DNA of 64,000 nt, taken from positions 3,472,001 through 3,536,000 of the forward strand of contig NC_019776.1 of assembly GCF_000317675.1 (NCBI RefSeq). Direction: 5' to 3'. A model generated the notes under the pieces. The model had not been told where the DNA came from, ran no database searches, and worked only from the letters and a program-made list of their open reading frames with translations. The position numbers were made by a program, and so were the translations under genes. Source of the DNA: Cyanobacterium aponinum PCC 10605 (GTDB lineage Bacteria > Cyanobacteriota > Cyanobacteriia > Cyanobacteriales > Cyanobacteriaceae). Below, one piece after another: positions 48,957 to 60,247 of this stretch (the stretch's first letter is position 1; each line of letters begins with the position of its first letter).

Positions 48957-49994
48957 ATGATTAACCAATCTGGTTCAAAAGTTGACCTTGCGATTACTAT
49001 GGGTGATCCTGCTAGTATCGGAGGAGAAATAATTTTAAAAGCCCTTAGCAGACCCTCTATACATGATCGTGCTAATATTACGATCATTGGATCTCGATCG
49101 CATCTTGAAAAGACCTATCATCATTTACAGCCCTTTACATCCCAAGAATTAATACATCCAGATAGTTTAAATATTATTGAAGTGGACACCCCAGAAAATA
49201 TTATTTGGGGCAAGGGAAATCAAGAGACGGGTAAAGCTAGTTTTTTATATTTAGAAAATGCGATCGCACTTACTTTAAACGGTCAGTTTGAAGGCATTGT
49301 CACTGCCCCCATTGCAAAATCTCTTTGGCAAAGTGCAGGGTATGACTACCCGGGACAAACAGAGGTTTTAGCCCAAAAAAGCGGACGAGAAAAATTTGCC
49401 ATGATGTTTCTTGGGTTATCTCCTTATACTAATTGGGTCTTACGTACTATTTTGGCTACTACCCATATCCCCTTAAAAACTGTTTCAGATAATCTTAATT
49501 CGTCCATATTAGACTCTAAACTAGAATTGTTGATTGAAAACTTAAAACAAGACTTTAACCTTGAAAAAAGCACCATAGCAGTGGCAGGACTAAATCCCCA
49601 TAGTGGTGAGGATGGAAAATTGGGTATAGAGGAGAAAGAATGGTTACAAGATTGGTTAATCAATGCTCAGAAAAAATATCCTCAAGTTAAATTAATTGGT
49701 TTGATTCCACCCGATATTATGTGGATTAAGCCAACTCAAGCATGGTTTAGAGATGGTAATATAGATACCCCTGATGCGTTTCTTGCACTATATCATGATC
49801 AAGGTTTGATTCCCGTAAAAGCTATGGCATTTGATCAAGCGGTTAATACTACCGTAGGCTTACCTTTTGTTAGAACTTCCCCCGATCATGGTACTGCTTT
49901 TGATATTGCTGGTCAAGGGGTCGCTAACCCTTCAAGTATGCTTTCTGCCATTGAATGGGCGATCGCATTGTGCTATAATCGAAAACAAACTTAG
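48957..49994 (+). CDS. pdxA: 4-hydroxythreonine-4-phosphate dehydrogenase
   Basis: 345 residues; oxidises 4-phosphohydroxythreonine in the DXP-dependent pyridoxal phosphate pathway. Family stretches: [37 protein letters not shown] (metal/substrate His replaced by Gln in GQTE; the family often has GHTE), [11 protein letters not shown], and [17 protein letters not shown] 48957 fits the family start. The gene is closely preceded by a TnpB element. Confidence 0.94.
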   Translation: MINQSGSKVDLAITMGDPASIGGEIILKALSRPSIHDRANITIIGSRSHLEKTYHHLQPFTSQELIHPDSLNIIEVDTPENIIWGKGNQETGKASFLYLENAIALTLNGQFEGIVTAPIAKSLWQSAGYDYPGQTEVLAQKSGREKFAMMFLGLSPYTNWVLRTILATTHIPLKTVSDNLNSSILDSKLELLIENLKQDFNLEKSTIAVAGLNPHSGEDGKLGIEEKEWLQDWLINAQKKYPQVKLIGLIPPDIMWIKPTQAWFRDGNIDTPDAFLALYHDQGLIPVKAMAFDQAVNTTVGLPFVRTSPDHGTAFDIAGQGVANPSSMLSAIEWAIALCYNRKQT

Positions 49995-50224
49995 TTCAGG
50001 TTTTGAGGTTTGGAAAAAGGTGTCAGGTTTCAGGTTTATTATCAACTATTCACCCCAACACCCCAACACTATTCGCCATTGCCTATTGCCCTTCTCCCCT
50101 TTTAAGGGGAGACACAGAGGGGTTTACCCATTGCCTTGTCTTACATTACTAATTATGAATTTCTAATTACGAATTCCTATATATAATGATTTAAAGAAAT
50201 TATCTGTCAACTAAAAATCAGAGG

Positions 50225-52504
50225 ATGAAAGCAGAAATCAGACCCAGAAAATTTAATTCTAGCCATATTCAACAGGCTTCTGCTGTAAATTTAGCTGATC
50301 ATTTTCATAATCGTTTATCTGTATTTGGTATAACGATAGATGATTCAAGTACCGTTGACCGAGATGATGGTATCTGGTTGATAGAATTAAGTAACGGTAA
50401 TTTCGAGCTTCAAGTGAGTATTACTGATGTTTCTACCGTAATCCCTAAACATTCCCCCATTGATAAAGAAGCAGAGGAAAGAGTAATAACTCTTTATCAT
50501 ACCAATCCTTCAACCCCCATGTTACCTAATCATCTTAGTACTAATTTAGGTTCATTGGAAGAAGAGCAAAGACGGTTAGCTTTAACTATTTTTTTTCAAA
50601 TTGATAGTAGTGGAAACGTTAATAATTTTACTATTAAAGAGACTATTTTTACTAATAAAAAAGCCTTTAGTTATGAAGAAGTAGAAAAAATTTTAGCAAA
50701 TCCTCAAGATATTCCTGAACATAAATTATTATTAAAAATGCAACAATTAGCTCATTTATTTGCTCAAAAAAGAGTGGGTAAATCGGGAATATTAACAACG
50801 GAAGGTTATGTTGATGAAGACGGCAATTTAATTAAAGAAAATGTTAATACCCATCAATTAATTGCTGAGTTTATGATTCTAACTAATGCAACAGTTGGTA
50901 ATTTTTTGGCAGAGAATAATCTACCAGCAATTTATCGTACTCAGGATGTTGGTACAACGGATTTTGATTTTGTGATTAAAACGATGGGGCATTGTTTAGT
51001 TCCTGCTGTTTATGAGTCTTGGGCAAAACCCCATGTTGGCTTAGGTTTGATGGCTTACGCTCATTTTACCAGTCCTTTAAGAAGATTTGTTGATTTAGTT
51101 AATCATCGCATTGTTAAAAATTTTCTTCAGCAAAAATCTCATCCTTATTCTATTCAAGAATTAAATACAATTTGTGATCATGTTAATGAGTTTACCGAAA
51201 AATTTAAGTGCGATCGAGCTAATTATTTAAAGCAAAAAAGAAAAGATGAATTAGAAGAAAAATATAGTCATTTAGAGCAAGTTAATATTGATAAATTATC
51301 TTCAGAAGAATTATCAGAATTAATTCAATATACTGCGAAAAATAATCGTTTAAAAGACATAATTTTATCTCTGGAAAAACGAAAACAAGATTTACAACCA
51401 AAAGATTTTTATCATATTTGGTTTGTCGGCAAAATTCAACATTTTTTAGAAGACGAAGAAATAGACACTATTTCCGTTTTAAGAATTAAATGCCAACTAG
51501 ACAACTCTATGGTAGATTATAAGTCTCACTACTGCCCCATAAGACAAAAAAACTTTGCCTTCTGTTATCTTGATGGTAAAACAACCCTCAATCCAGAAGA
51601 AGATAGCAAAAAAAATAAAGCTCGACAGAAAGCGGCGTTGGCAACAATTAAATCATATTTAAAAGGAGAATTAACATCACAACCGAATAATTTTCCCTCT
51701 GCTACTTTTGAAGATTTTATCAAAGAACAATCATTGCAAAAACTAGAAAATGATATTGATTTAACTAACTTAGATGACAAGCTGTTTAGCCAACTCATAG
51801 ACTATTGTCTCAAAAATCAGTTTGAAGAAAAAATTATCGAAGAAATAGAAAACAGAATTAATCGTCTGAGTGTTAAAGATTTATATAAAATTTGGTTTGA
51901 AGGAAAAATAAATAAATTTTTCAACTTTAGCAACCTAGACTTTACCTCAGTAGTTTTAATTTATTGTCAAATAAATAATTACTCCATTAAATATAGAATA
52001 GAATATAATCCTTCTGAAGAAGTTTATTCTGCCCTTTGTTGTATCAATAATTTAATTTCCCCAGAAATTTCAGTGGATGCAAAAAAAAGTAGGGCAAAAC
52101 AAAAAGCATCTATGGCGTATATTCAGGCTTACGTTAACAATACTTTAATTACCGCTCCTGATATTTTTGCAGATGAAAATGAAGATAATTATCCTGAGAA
52201 AAATGCTGATCAAGATGATGATATTAACCCTAAAAAAGATATTGTTAATAGTATCGATAATAACGAGGAAAAACCAACAAAATTAAATGTTGATTGGGTA
52301 TCTAAACTTCATTATCTTTGTCAGGCAAATCATTGGAAATCCCCAGAATATATATTTGATAATTTTGGTACTTTTTTTTCTTGTATAGTCGTTTTGTCTG
52401 TGGAAAACAAAGTCTTAAAATCTAAAGGTTATGGTAAAAGCAAAAAGGATGCAAAACAATCAGCTTCTCAGGTGTTTATGATTCAACATCAATTAGAAAC
52501 TTAG
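50225..52504 (+). CDS. RNB-family exoribonuclease with C-terminal dsRNA-binding modules
   Basis: 759 residues. The RNB catalytic domain (about 10-345) has all four metal Asp of RNase II (Asp39, Asp45, Asp47, Asp48 in ITIDDSSTVDRDDG) and the YAHFTSPLRRFVDLVNHR motif. Neither cold-shock domains at the front nor an S1 domain at the end are present. Instead there are two ~120-residue tandem repeats, each ending in a KxRAKQKA-type helix (KARQKAALATIKSYL; RAKQKASMAYIQAYV), and a canonical dsRBD at about 688-759 (KSKGYGKSKKDAKQSASQVF). It probably degrades structured RNA 3' to 5'. Monocistronic. Confidence 0.85.
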   Translation: MKAEIRPRKFNSSHIQQASAVNLADHFHNRLSVFGITIDDSSTVDRDDGIWLIELSNGNFELQVSITDVSTVIPKHSPIDKEAEERVITLYHTNPSTPMLPNHLSTNLGSLEEEQRRLALTIFFQIDSSGNVNNFTIKETIFTNKKAFSYEEVEKILANPQDIPEHKLLLKMQQLAHLFAQKRVGKSGILTTEGYVDEDGNLIKENVNTHQLIAEFMILTNATVGNFLAENNLPAIYRTQDVGTTDFDFVIKTMGHCLVPAVYESWAKPHVGLGLMAYAHFTSPLRRFVDLVNHRIVKNFLQQKSHPYSIQELNTICDHVNEFTEKFKCDRANYLKQKRKDELEEKYSHLEQVNIDKLSSEELSELIQYTAKNNRLKDIILSLEKRKQDLQPKDFYHIWFVGKIQHFLEDEEIDTISVLRIKCQLDNSMVDYKSHYCPIRQKNFAFCYLDGKTTLNPEEDSKKNKARQKAALATIKSYLKGELTSQPNNFPSATFEDFIKEQSLQKLENDIDLTNLDDKLFSQLIDYCLKNQFEEKIIEEIENRINRLSVKDLYKIWFEGKINKFFNFSNLDFTSVVLIYCQINNYSIKYRIEYNPSEEVYSALCCINNLISPEISVDAKKSRAKQKASMAYIQAYVNNTLITAPDIFADENEDNYPEKNADQDDDINPKKDIVNSIDNNEEKPTKLNVDWVSKLHYLCQANHWKSPEYIFDNFGTFFSCIVVLSVENKVLKSKGYGKSKKDAKQSASQVFMIQHQLET

Positions 52505-52762
52505 GTGTTGGTGATTTGAGCTATGATTTAAGGTAAATAGTTGATAATTAATACCTTCTAACTCTCAACTCCGAACTAATTTCCCCCTCTCCCCTCATCA
52601 CCTAAACATCCTAAAACCTGCAACCTGACACCTAACCTTATCCGATATTCTTAAACCGAACAGAGTTTATTTTTTCTCTAGTTTTTTGCCAGAGGTAGCA
52701 AAAGATGACTCGTTCCCTGACATGATATTATAATGAGACTGCGTCAAAGGAGAGATAAATAA
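52505..52762. repeat. Repeat-rich gap before hisF (decayed repeat A, heptads)
   Basis: ACCTGCA heptads (52615-52632) run into an inverted family-A left end (CTTATCCGATATTCTTAAAC then CGAACAGAGTTT) about 95 bp upstream of hisF. The other family-A end is not evident. Confidence 0.5.
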
Positions 52763-53530
52763 ATGTTAGCAAAGAGAATATTACCCTGTTTAGATGTTAA
52801 TGCTGGTAGAGTTGTTAAAGGTGTAAATTTTACTAATTTGAAAGATGCAGGTGATCCCGTTGAATTAGCAAAGCTATATAATGATGCAGGGGCAGATGAA
52901 TTGGTTTTTCTTGATATTACCGCTACCCATGAAGCGAGAGACACGATTATTGATGTGGTTTATCGTACTGCCGAACAAGTTTTTATTCCTCTTACTGTTG
53001 GGGGGGGGATTAAAACCTTAGAAAATGTTAAGGATTTGTTAAGAGCAGGGGCAGATAAAATAAGTGTAAACTCAACGGCAGTAAGGAATCCAGATTTTAT
53101 TAATAAAGCTAGTGAGCGTTTTGGCAGTCAATGTATTGTTGTTGCTATTGATGCAAGAAGAAGAGAAGATGCAAATAATCCGGGGTGGGATGTATATGTG
53201 AGAGGGGGAAGGGAAAACACTGGAATTGATGCGGTGGCATGGGCAAAAGAGGTGACGGAAAGAGGTGCCGGAGAATTACTAATTACCAGTATGGATGCGG
53301 ATGGAACTCAAGCAGGATATGACTTAAAATTAACTAAAACCATTGCGGAAATGGTGGAAATACCTGTTATTGCCTCTGGAGGTGCTGGTAATTGTCATCA
53401 TATTTATCAAGCCTTAACGGAAGGAAAAGCGGAAGCGGCTTTGTTAGCTTCTTTGTTACATTATGGACAATTGACGGTAGAGGAGATAAAAAAATACTTA
53501 AGTAGTCATCAAGTGCCAGTAAAAAATTAA
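52763..53530 (+). CDS. hisF: Imidazole glycerol phosphate synthase, cyclase subunit
   Basis: 255 residues, a TIM barrel that closes the imidazole ring in histidine synthesis with HisH. Signature stretches: [19 protein letters not shown] (Asp11 region), [19 protein letters not shown] (Asp130 region), [13 protein letters not shown] and ASGGAGN. HisH is not adjacent, as usual in cyanobacteria. A short membrane-protein gene follows after 73 bp. Confidence 0.96.
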   Translation: MLAKRILPCLDVNAGRVVKGVNFTNLKDAGDPVELAKLYNDAGADELVFLDITATHEARDTIIDVVYRTAEQVFIPLTVGGGIKTLENVKDLLRAGADKISVNSTAVRNPDFINKASERFGSQCIVVAIDARRREDANNPGWDVYVRGGRENTGIDAVAWAKEVTERGAGELLITSMDADGTQAGYDLKLTKTIAEMVEIPVIASGGAGNCHHIYQALTEGKAEAALLASLLHYGQLTVEEIKKYLSSHQVPVKN

Positions 53531-53603
53531 TTTTTTCCTTAACGAAAGTTAATATTTCTAAGAAAGATGTATTAAAATAGACTAAAACTTACATTCTTAA
53601 GAA

Positions 53604-53798
53604 ATGTTAATTCCGATTCTCATTTTAGATATAGCTTTAGTAGCTTGGTCGTTGCATTTAATGCAACAGGCTTTTGATAGCCGAGAATTCTCTTTGATGT
53701 TAGCTGGCACATTAGTCGCCCTTGCGGCGGCAGCGATGATGGTGGTTTATTTTTTGGTACACAATTGTTTAGCATACTTTGCTCACATTCCTAGTTGA
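53604..53798 (+). CDS. Small two-helix membrane protein
   Basis: 64 residues with two hydrophobic spans (LIPILILDIALVAWSLHLM and LMLAGTLVALAAAAMMVVYFLV) separated by a short acidic/basic turn (QQAFDSREFS). No known domain. Codon and base usage are like the neighbours. Same strand as hisF, which may supply its transcript. Confidence 0.6.
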   Translation: MLIPILILDIALVAWSLHLMQQAFDSREFSLMLAGTLVALAAAAMMVVYFLVHNCLAYFAHIPS

Positions 53799-53938
53799 TT
53801 ATTGATATTTTTTATATATTTATTTAGATAACTAAATAAGAAAATTTAAAGAAAGTTTTTTGATATTAGAATTTTAAAAAATTAGATATTGAATATAATC
53901 TATATTATTGATTGCTTTTGTTGTTTTGTTGATAATCC

Positions 53939-55129
53939 TCAAGATTCAAGGGATTTTAGGTGAAATAGTGTTTTTTCCGCCTCTAAAGAATTAAAATATT
54001 TCTTGCTGTTTCCTGTAATTTCTTGAACATATTTCAAGGCTGATTTTGCTTTTAATTGTTTCCATGAATAACAAAGACTTTGGAGAATTTCTGGGGTGTT
54101 TTTACTTGAGGGAATATTTTCGTAAAAATTATTTAAAATTGCGATTACAAGGTGGCGTAGCGCGATCGCATCTTGTGTTATTTTGGAATTAGTAACTCTA
54201 CCTAAAACTTTAATTATTTCCAATGTGAGGAGATGATCAGCTAAGATTAGATAGTTTCCTAAAGATTGGATACTTTTTTCTGTTTCTATCCATGCCAGTG
54301 ACTTAATGATAGTTATTTTTAATGGTATGGGAGTATAAGGAGAGATTAAAGATTTTTCCAGAAAATTAACTGCTAGGGGATGACTACATTTACTTAATGT
54401 AATTGCCGCTTGTTGGGCAACTCCAAGATTAAGGTCATTAAGTAAGGGTGCAATTATTGATATAAGGGGAATTTCTTGGGTTTTTTTCAACCTTAAACCA
54501 ATTCCGATTAGAGCTTCTTTACGAACACTAGAGCTATTATCCTCCAATGCTTCTATCATAACCTTAAGTATCGAGGCGCGATCGAAGTTTTTTAAAGCAG
54601 TGATAGAGTAAAGTCTAACCTCACTATTTTCATCCTTAGTAACAGATAGTAATGGTGCAATAATAGAAGTGTGAGGAATTTGTGCTAAGGCTTTGGTGGC
54701 AAAAATACGATATTCTTCTTGATTTAGTAGATTAGATAAAAAGTCAACACATTCTTTACCCTGAGAAGCTAAAGTTTCAATAGCTAGAGCCATTAATTCT
54801 TCTGACTGAGTAAGAGAAAATAGCTCACTAATAACGAATATTACTTGAGGACTTTTAATTTGTTGAACTATTCTCAACGCACTACAACGCAACTCTACAT
54901 CCGCACTTTCATCGAGAATAATTTCTTTCAATAAGGGTATAACCTTTTCTCCATATCTAACCAAAACTTTAGAAACAACCCATTTCGCTTCAAAATTGCC
55001 CCTTGCTAAAATTTCTATAGCAGTCTCTAAAGAAATTGAATCATTACTACCTAAAATATAGGAGATGTCATAATGATTAATCTTCCCTGTTTCTGTTTCT
55101 AAAGTAAGGCTTTCTAAAGTTTGAGACAT
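53939..55129 (-). CDS. HEAT-repeat protein
   Basis: 396 residues made largely of HEAT repeats (VELRCSALRIVQQIKSPQVI, VRLYSITALKNFDRASILK, VRKEALIGIGLRLKKTQEI, VAQQAAITLSKCSHPLA). It is a scaffold-type protein; the family in cyanobacteria includes phycobilin lyase-like and other HEAT proteins, but no catalytic element marks it as a lyase. At 54151-54172 a GGCGTAGCGCGATCGC segment may be a fragment of dispersed repeat D. It is monocistronic. Confidence 0.8.
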   Translation of the reverse strand: MSQTLESLTLETETGKINHYDISYILGSNDSISLETAIEILARGNFEAKWVVSKVLVRYGEKVIPLLKEIILDESADVELRCSALRIVQQIKSPQVIFVISELFSLTQSEELMALAIETLASQGKECVDFLSNLLNQEEYRIFATKALAQIPHTSIIAPLLSVTKDENSEVRLYSITALKNFDRASILKVMIEALEDNSSSVRKEALIGIGLRLKKTQEIPLISIIAPLLNDLNLGVAQQAAITLSKCSHPLAVNFLEKSLISPYTPIPLKITIIKSLAWIETEKSIQSLGNYLILADHLLTLEIIKVLGRVTNSKITQDAIALRHLVIAILNNFYENIPSSKNTPEILQSLCYSWKQLKAKSALKYVQEITGNSKKYFNSLEAEKTLFHLKSLES

Positions 55130-55665
55130 ACCAGTAAGTTAATAAAAATTCGATGGGAGATAGTGCAGGTTAGCTTTATTTTCCATAACACCAAGAGGCA
55201 AGTAATTAACTAAGTTTGAAATATAATTATTCAATCCTCTTGAAATAATCTAATTGCCTTTTTGTCAACATTTGGTAACGATAATCACATTCTTTTGCGA
55301 TTGATACCTTTTAAGCATAACATTAATGCAAAAAATACAAATTGACTAATACGTTAACTTCAGTTCGGCATTATTATATCACTTGGGTTCGATATAAAGT
55401 GGTCTGGCGGTGTTGAGGAACAGGGAAAACCCTTTATATCTTCCTTTTTAAGAGGAAAAAGTAATAATAATTAACAAAAAAACTATTAAAATTGATTTTA
55501 AGGCATTTCTTAATCATGGTATGAAATGTGCTGAAACTATGTCAAAAATTGAGACATCTAAATATTGTCATCATTACCCATTGCCGAGAAACTGTGTTTG
55601 CAAGGGGCAACCTGGTAGAATTTCCTATTGCCTACTTAGATAACTAACGAAAATAGTGCCTATTC
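55130..55665. other. Intergenic region with a decayed repeat-A end
   Basis: 536 bp on the minus-strand side between a HEAT gene and a membrane protein gene. AACTTCAGTTCGGCATTATT at 55356-55375 is a decayed family-A left end; other short repeat fragments follow. No coding sequence or RNA gene is seen. Confidence 0.4.
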
Positions 55666-57201
55666 TTATTCATTAAACGATCTTAACGCTCTGGTTTCGT
55701 CTAGTAAAGCCTCTATATCTTGATCTGAAAGGTTTTGAATATAATTAACTTTTATTTCTTCTAACAAGGCAACTAATAACTGTTCAATTTTATTAATATC
55801 ATATTTAGCATTAGGTCGATCAGTTAAAGTATTTCCAAATTTAGCAATTATTTTTTCTAAATATTGATCGAAAATGGGATCTTCCTTGATGAAATTATTA
55901 ATAGTTTCTAAGAAAACTTGATAAATTCTATTGGCTAAACGTTGACTAAGATTTTGAGATACCTTGTTAAAATTGGGCAAACTTTTTATATTTGGATAAA
56001 TAGGAGAATCAATGATTGTTTTTTCTATGGTATAGGCTAATAAAATTTCTACTTCACTTCTGATTTCAGGTAATAATTCTTTAACAACTAAATCAATAAC
56101 CAATTTAGTAATTTCGGCAATCTCATTAATATCATTCAAATCCACATATTCCCTAACTTTTCCTTTGGGAATTAACATTTTTTCTATTTGTCCCTTTTTT
56201 ATATCACTCTGTATTTGATTAACAATTCTCAAAATTACAACTTCTGTTATATCTCCTGCAATTCCAGCCACAAAACCTTGACTAGCTTGTTTTTTAATCC
56301 TTTTAGAATCGAGTAATTTTGCTTCATCTAAACGAATGGTAACAGGAATAATTCTTAACCATCTATACTTTGGTAAAAAGAAAATTAGGTCATACCAACG
56401 CCAAAAAATAGCATCTTTGAAATTCACTCCATGATAGCGAATACTAATCCCTAAGCAACGGATAATAAAATCAGCAAAAAGGATCGCAATAAATGGAAAA
56501 TCAATTAAACCGAAGTAGTCAACAAAGTCCCCATTTTCCCCTATAGGACGATAATAATTAGTTTTAATTAATGGTTTTATTTGTTCATTGAAAAAATTTA
56601 ATTCTTTGGGAAATTGTTTCTGCAAATGTTGAGTATTCCAGAAGGAATCAAAAGCAAGTTTTGCAGAGTCTTCAGGATTATCAATATATTTATTCATATG
56701 ATCTCGCATCCGATTTTTTATTACTTCTAAAGTCCCACTTTTACTAGCGACAGCAAAAGGGTTTTGCTCAATCATATCCTCACTATATTCTCTTAATTTT
56801 GTCAAAATTTCTTCTGTTTCTGGACTATTTAAACCATATTGATTAATACTATCTTCTAATAAACTAACTTCCTTTAAATATGTTTGAGTATCTCTATTAG
56901 GTTCAATGCCTTTTATTACATCATATTGAGTAATTTTTTGACTCCATTTCTGAGGTAAAACAGTTAAAGGTAAACCTTCATATTCATACGGACCTATTTT
57001 AAATTTTCCTAGGGTAATTTTGCCATTTAACCATATATCTCTTAGAGGAATATAAGTTATATCAAAAGCAACAACTAACAAATTTAATGCAGAAATAATT
57101 GCCATTATTCGACTAATAAAGATACGATCTAAGTACCATTCACAGAACCATGACAGTATTACTGGTTTTTTATAAGGCTTATCTACTTTTTTATTGTTCA
57201 T
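55666..57201 (-). CDS. Large conserved membrane-anchored protein, unknown
   Basis: 511 residues. An N-terminal hydrophobic span (RIMAIISALNLLVVAFDITY), a soluble middle, a second span near residues 240-256 (FPFIAILFADFIIRCLG) and a long C-terminal helical domain rich in Ile, Glu, Lys (about 330-511). WRWYDLIFFLPKYRWLRIIPVTIRLDEAK is reminiscent of the segment after voltage-sensor or ion-channel helices, but no channel motif is present. Function unknown. Divergent from pyrC. Confidence 0.65.
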   Translation of the reverse strand: MNNKKVDKPYKKPVILSWFCEWYLDRIFISRIMAIISALNLLVVAFDITYIPLRDIWLNGKITLGKFKIGPYEYEGLPLTVLPQKWSQKITQYDVIKGIEPNRDTQTYLKEVSLLEDSINQYGLNSPETEEILTKLREYSEDMIEQNPFAVASKSGTLEVIKNRMRDHMNKYIDNPEDSAKLAFDSFWNTQHLQKQFPKELNFFNEQIKPLIKTNYYRPIGENGDFVDYFGLIDFPFIAILFADFIIRCLGISIRYHGVNFKDAIFWRWYDLIFFLPKYRWLRIIPVTIRLDEAKLLDSKRIKKQASQGFVAGIAGDITEVVILRIVNQIQSDIKKGQIEKMLIPKGKVREYVDLNDINEIAEITKLVIDLVVKELLPEIRSEVEILLAYTIEKTIIDSPIYPNIKSLPNFNKVSQNLSQRLANRIYQVFLETINNFIKEDPIFDQYLEKIIAKFGNTLTDRPNAKYDINKIEQLLVALLEEIKVNYIQNLSDQDIEALLDETRALRSFNE

Positions 57202-57458
57202 AGAAATTAATTGATATTGATTTATGGATTTAATTTATAATCTTTTATGTTTTTATAAAACTTAACATAATCTTGGTCAGAATGTAAAATATTTTGCTTC
57301 TTAGTGGTTGTATTAAAAGATATTTTAGATTAAAATAAAAATTAAGAGATAATATGAAATTGCTTTGAAAAAATAGAATTAAGCATTAATAAAAGAAGTG
57401 ATTTTTTCTATATATTTTTTTGTTGTCTCAATTAATTTAGTAAGAAATAAACACTATT

Positions 57459-58772
57459 ATGACCTCTGATTTATTAATCAAACAAGCAGAAATAGTTTTA
57501 CCTGAAGGGGAACTTCTTTTAGGAGATGTTTTAGTTCAACAAGGGAAAATCGCAGAAATTGGTACTGCTCTACATAGTGAATCTGCAAGAATTATTGATG
57601 GAAAAGGATTAACGTTATTACCGGGGGTAATCGATCCTCAAGTCCATTTCCGTGAACCCGGTTTAGAGCATAAAGAAGACCTATTTACGGCTAGTTGTGC
57701 TTGTGCTAAGGGGGGGGTAACTTCATTTCTGGAAATGCCCAATACAAAGCCTTTAACCACAACTCAAGCGGCTTTAGATGATAAACTCAATCGTGCCAAA
57801 GAGAAGTGTTTAGTTAATTATGGTTTTTTCATGGGGGCAACGGCGGACAATTTAGATGATTTACGGGAAGCGAGTCCTGCTTGTGGTATAAAAATATTTA
57901 TGGGGTCACAACATGGTGCGTTGTTAGTAAGTACAGAGGAAGAAATTGAACCTATTTTTGCAAAAGGCGATCGCATCATTGCTGTTCATGCGGAAGATCA
58001 AGCCCGTATAATGGAGAGAAGAAAAGAATTTGCGGGTATTAGCGATCCTGCGATTCATTCTCAGATACAAGACGAAGAAGCGGCTTTAAATGCTACAAAA
58101 TTGGCAGTAAAACTGGCTAATAAATATCAAAGAAGATTACACATTCTTCATTTAAGCACAGGCATTGAAGCAGAATATTTACGCACCCATAAAACTCCTT
58201 GGATTAGTACCGAAGTTACCCCCCAACATCTATTACTAAATACCGAAGCCTATGAAAAAATAGGGACTTTAGCACAAATGAACCCCCCACTGCGATCGCC
58301 CCAAAACAATGAAATATTATGGAAAGCATTATTAGATGGTGTAATTGATTGTATCGCAACAGATCACGCCCCCCATACCTTAGAAGAAAAAGCGAAACCT
58401 TACCCCCATAGCCCATCAGGAATGCCCGGAGTAGAAACTTCTTTAGTCTTAATGTTAACAGAAGCAAAAAAAGGGAGATGTAGTGTTGAGCAAGTGGTGA
58501 AGTGGATGTGTACTAACCCCGCAAAATTATACAAAATTCCCAATAAAGGAGAAATAAAAATTGGCTATGATGCAGATTTAATCTTAGTTGACTTAAATAA
58601 TTATCGCCCTGTTTTAAAAGAAAATTTATCAACTAAATGTGGTTGGAGTCCATTTGAAGGATGGGAATTGACAGGATGGCCTGTTTACACCATTGTTAAT
58701 GGTAATATTGCCCTTGATAATGGTCAATTATGTACCGATGTCAGAGGCAAAGCTCTTACCTTTGAATCTTAA
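57459..58772 (+). CDS. pyrC: Dihydroorotase (type I-like variant)
   Basis: 437 residues of the amidohydrolase that closes dihydroorotate in pyrimidine synthesis. The metal motif reads GVIDPQVHFREPGLEHKED: the first His of the usual HxH is Gln, and the later motif is TEVTPQHLLL. This QVHF/TPQH form occurs in a recognised subgroup annotated as dihydroorotase, so activity is likely but should be treated cautiously. Other landmarks: FLEMPNTKPLT, HILHLSTG, IATDHAPHT, SGMPGVETSL. It is monocistronic; a decayed repeat-A end starts 2-4 bp after the stop. Confidence 0.85.
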   Translation: MTSDLLIKQAEIVLPEGELLLGDVLVQQGKIAEIGTALHSESARIIDGKGLTLLPGVIDPQVHFREPGLEHKEDLFTASCACAKGGVTSFLEMPNTKPLTTTQAALDDKLNRAKEKCLVNYGFFMGATADNLDDLREASPACGIKIFMGSQHGALLVSTEEEIEPIFAKGDRIIAVHAEDQARIMERRKEFAGISDPAIHSQIQDEEAALNATKLAVKLANKYQRRLHILHLSTGIEAEYLRTHKTPWISTEVTPQHLLLNTEAYEKIGTLAQMNPPLRSPQNNEILWKALLDGVIDCIATDHAPHTLEEKAKPYPHSPSGMPGVETSLVLMLTEAKKGRCSVEQVVKWMCTNPAKLYKIPNKGEIKIGYDADLILVDLNNYRPVLKENLSTKCGWSPFEGWELTGWPVYTIVNGNIALDNGQLCTDVRGKALTFES

Positions 58773-59130
58773 ATAATCTCAGTTTAATGACTCAAATATT
58801 TAGTTGAGTGGGGTTTCCGGTTTCAGGTATTGGGATGTTGAGGGGAAGGGGTAAGAAGGGGAAATTAATTAATTAAACACCGTTGCCTATTCTCTTGTCT
58901 TAATTACTAATTGTCAATTACCTTTGCCCTTTACCCTTTAGAAACCTATTCACTAATTAATAAATTTAATTTCCTTATAATTCGCCAATAAAAAGCAGAA
59001 GCCACCCCTCCCCTGATCGCTACGGATCAAGAGAAAGGTGACTATTTAGCTCTAACTACATTATAACATTTTTAGTATTTTATGACAAGTATTTTTATAT
59101 TTTTTACCCTTAAAATTATGCTTAACAGCC
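58773..59130. other. Intergenic region before the interrupted hydrolase gene
   Basis: 358 bp. It starts with a decayed repeat-A end (AATCTCAGTTTAATGACTC), then heptad-like and low-complexity stretches near 58880-58950. A GATCGCTACGGATC hairpin lies at 59016-59029. No ORF. Confidence 0.4.
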
Positions 59131-60247
59131 ATGAAAATATTTACAAAAATAAAGCATTATCAGCAAAAATTTTTCCTGATTAGTATTTTAATTAGTTTAT
59201 TTACCTGTCTATTTTCAAAATCTGCTGAAAGTGCAGAAAAAATTAATTTTGTTTATGGTTCATTATCTTTTTCTGTAGCTATAGAATCTTTAGAAACTTT
59301 TGCTAAAACAGGAGAATTAAAAGAAGACTTAGAGCCTTATGCTTCTCAATTAGATCAAAAAACTCTCTTTGAGGTTAGACTATTTTTAAATAAATCTTTT
59401 CAATTTCCTCAAGCAAGTTTATATAGAATAAGTCGTACCTCCTTAGCCCAAGATTTAATCAAACAATTAGGAAAAGTAATTTCTTCTCATAGCCAAAGAA
59501 ACGGTTTTTATGCCATAAGAGGTGCAATTTTAACGACAGCAGGAAATCAAGAATCATGGAATTTAATTGATGTTTTAAAAACTTTTCCTACTCAGGAAGT
59601 TTACGTTAATTTAGAGTTATTAGCACAATTAAAAGATGAAATATTTGCCTATCAAAGTTACGGTGATGCAGTAACTAAAGCCATTGATAATGTAGCAGAA
59701 AAAAATAGTCACAATATCCCTCTGTCTCAACTAGATAATTTACCCGATTTAGCAAAAAAAGGTCAATATAATGTCATCAAAAAAACTGTTATTCTTGAAA
59801 GAAATCAAGTAAGAATGACAAAAGAAGGCTTTGTTTCTCAATATAATTTCCCTGTGGATTTTTATTTACCTGATGACGCTACCCATACTTTTCCTCTAGT
59901 TTTAATATCTCATGGTTTTGGTTCTGTTAGAGAAAATTTTACCTCTCTTGCTCAACATTTAGCTTCCTATGGTTTTATTGTTGCTATACCTCAACATATT
60001 GGTAGCGATTTACAATATCGTCAAGAACTATTAAAAGGGACATTAAGTAGTGCATTAAGTCCGATGGAATACTTAGCTCGTCCTGCTGACTTAAGTTATA
60101 TTATTGATTACTTAGAGTCTTTTCAGGAAGATAATACTTTATGGCAAAAAAGGGCTAATCTTTCCCAGATAGGAGTTATATCAAATCCGCTTAATTGCAC
60201 ATGGTATAATCAAGAGGATGTATATTTGTTGTCGTAGATTTTGACCA

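Noticed and set aside
57600-58260. Loss of the first HxH histidine in dihydroorotase as evidence of a dead enzyme
   Set aside because: The DPQVHFREPG and TPQH forms occur in a recognised subgroup annotated as dihydroorotase, so this alone is not a novelty or proof of inactivity.
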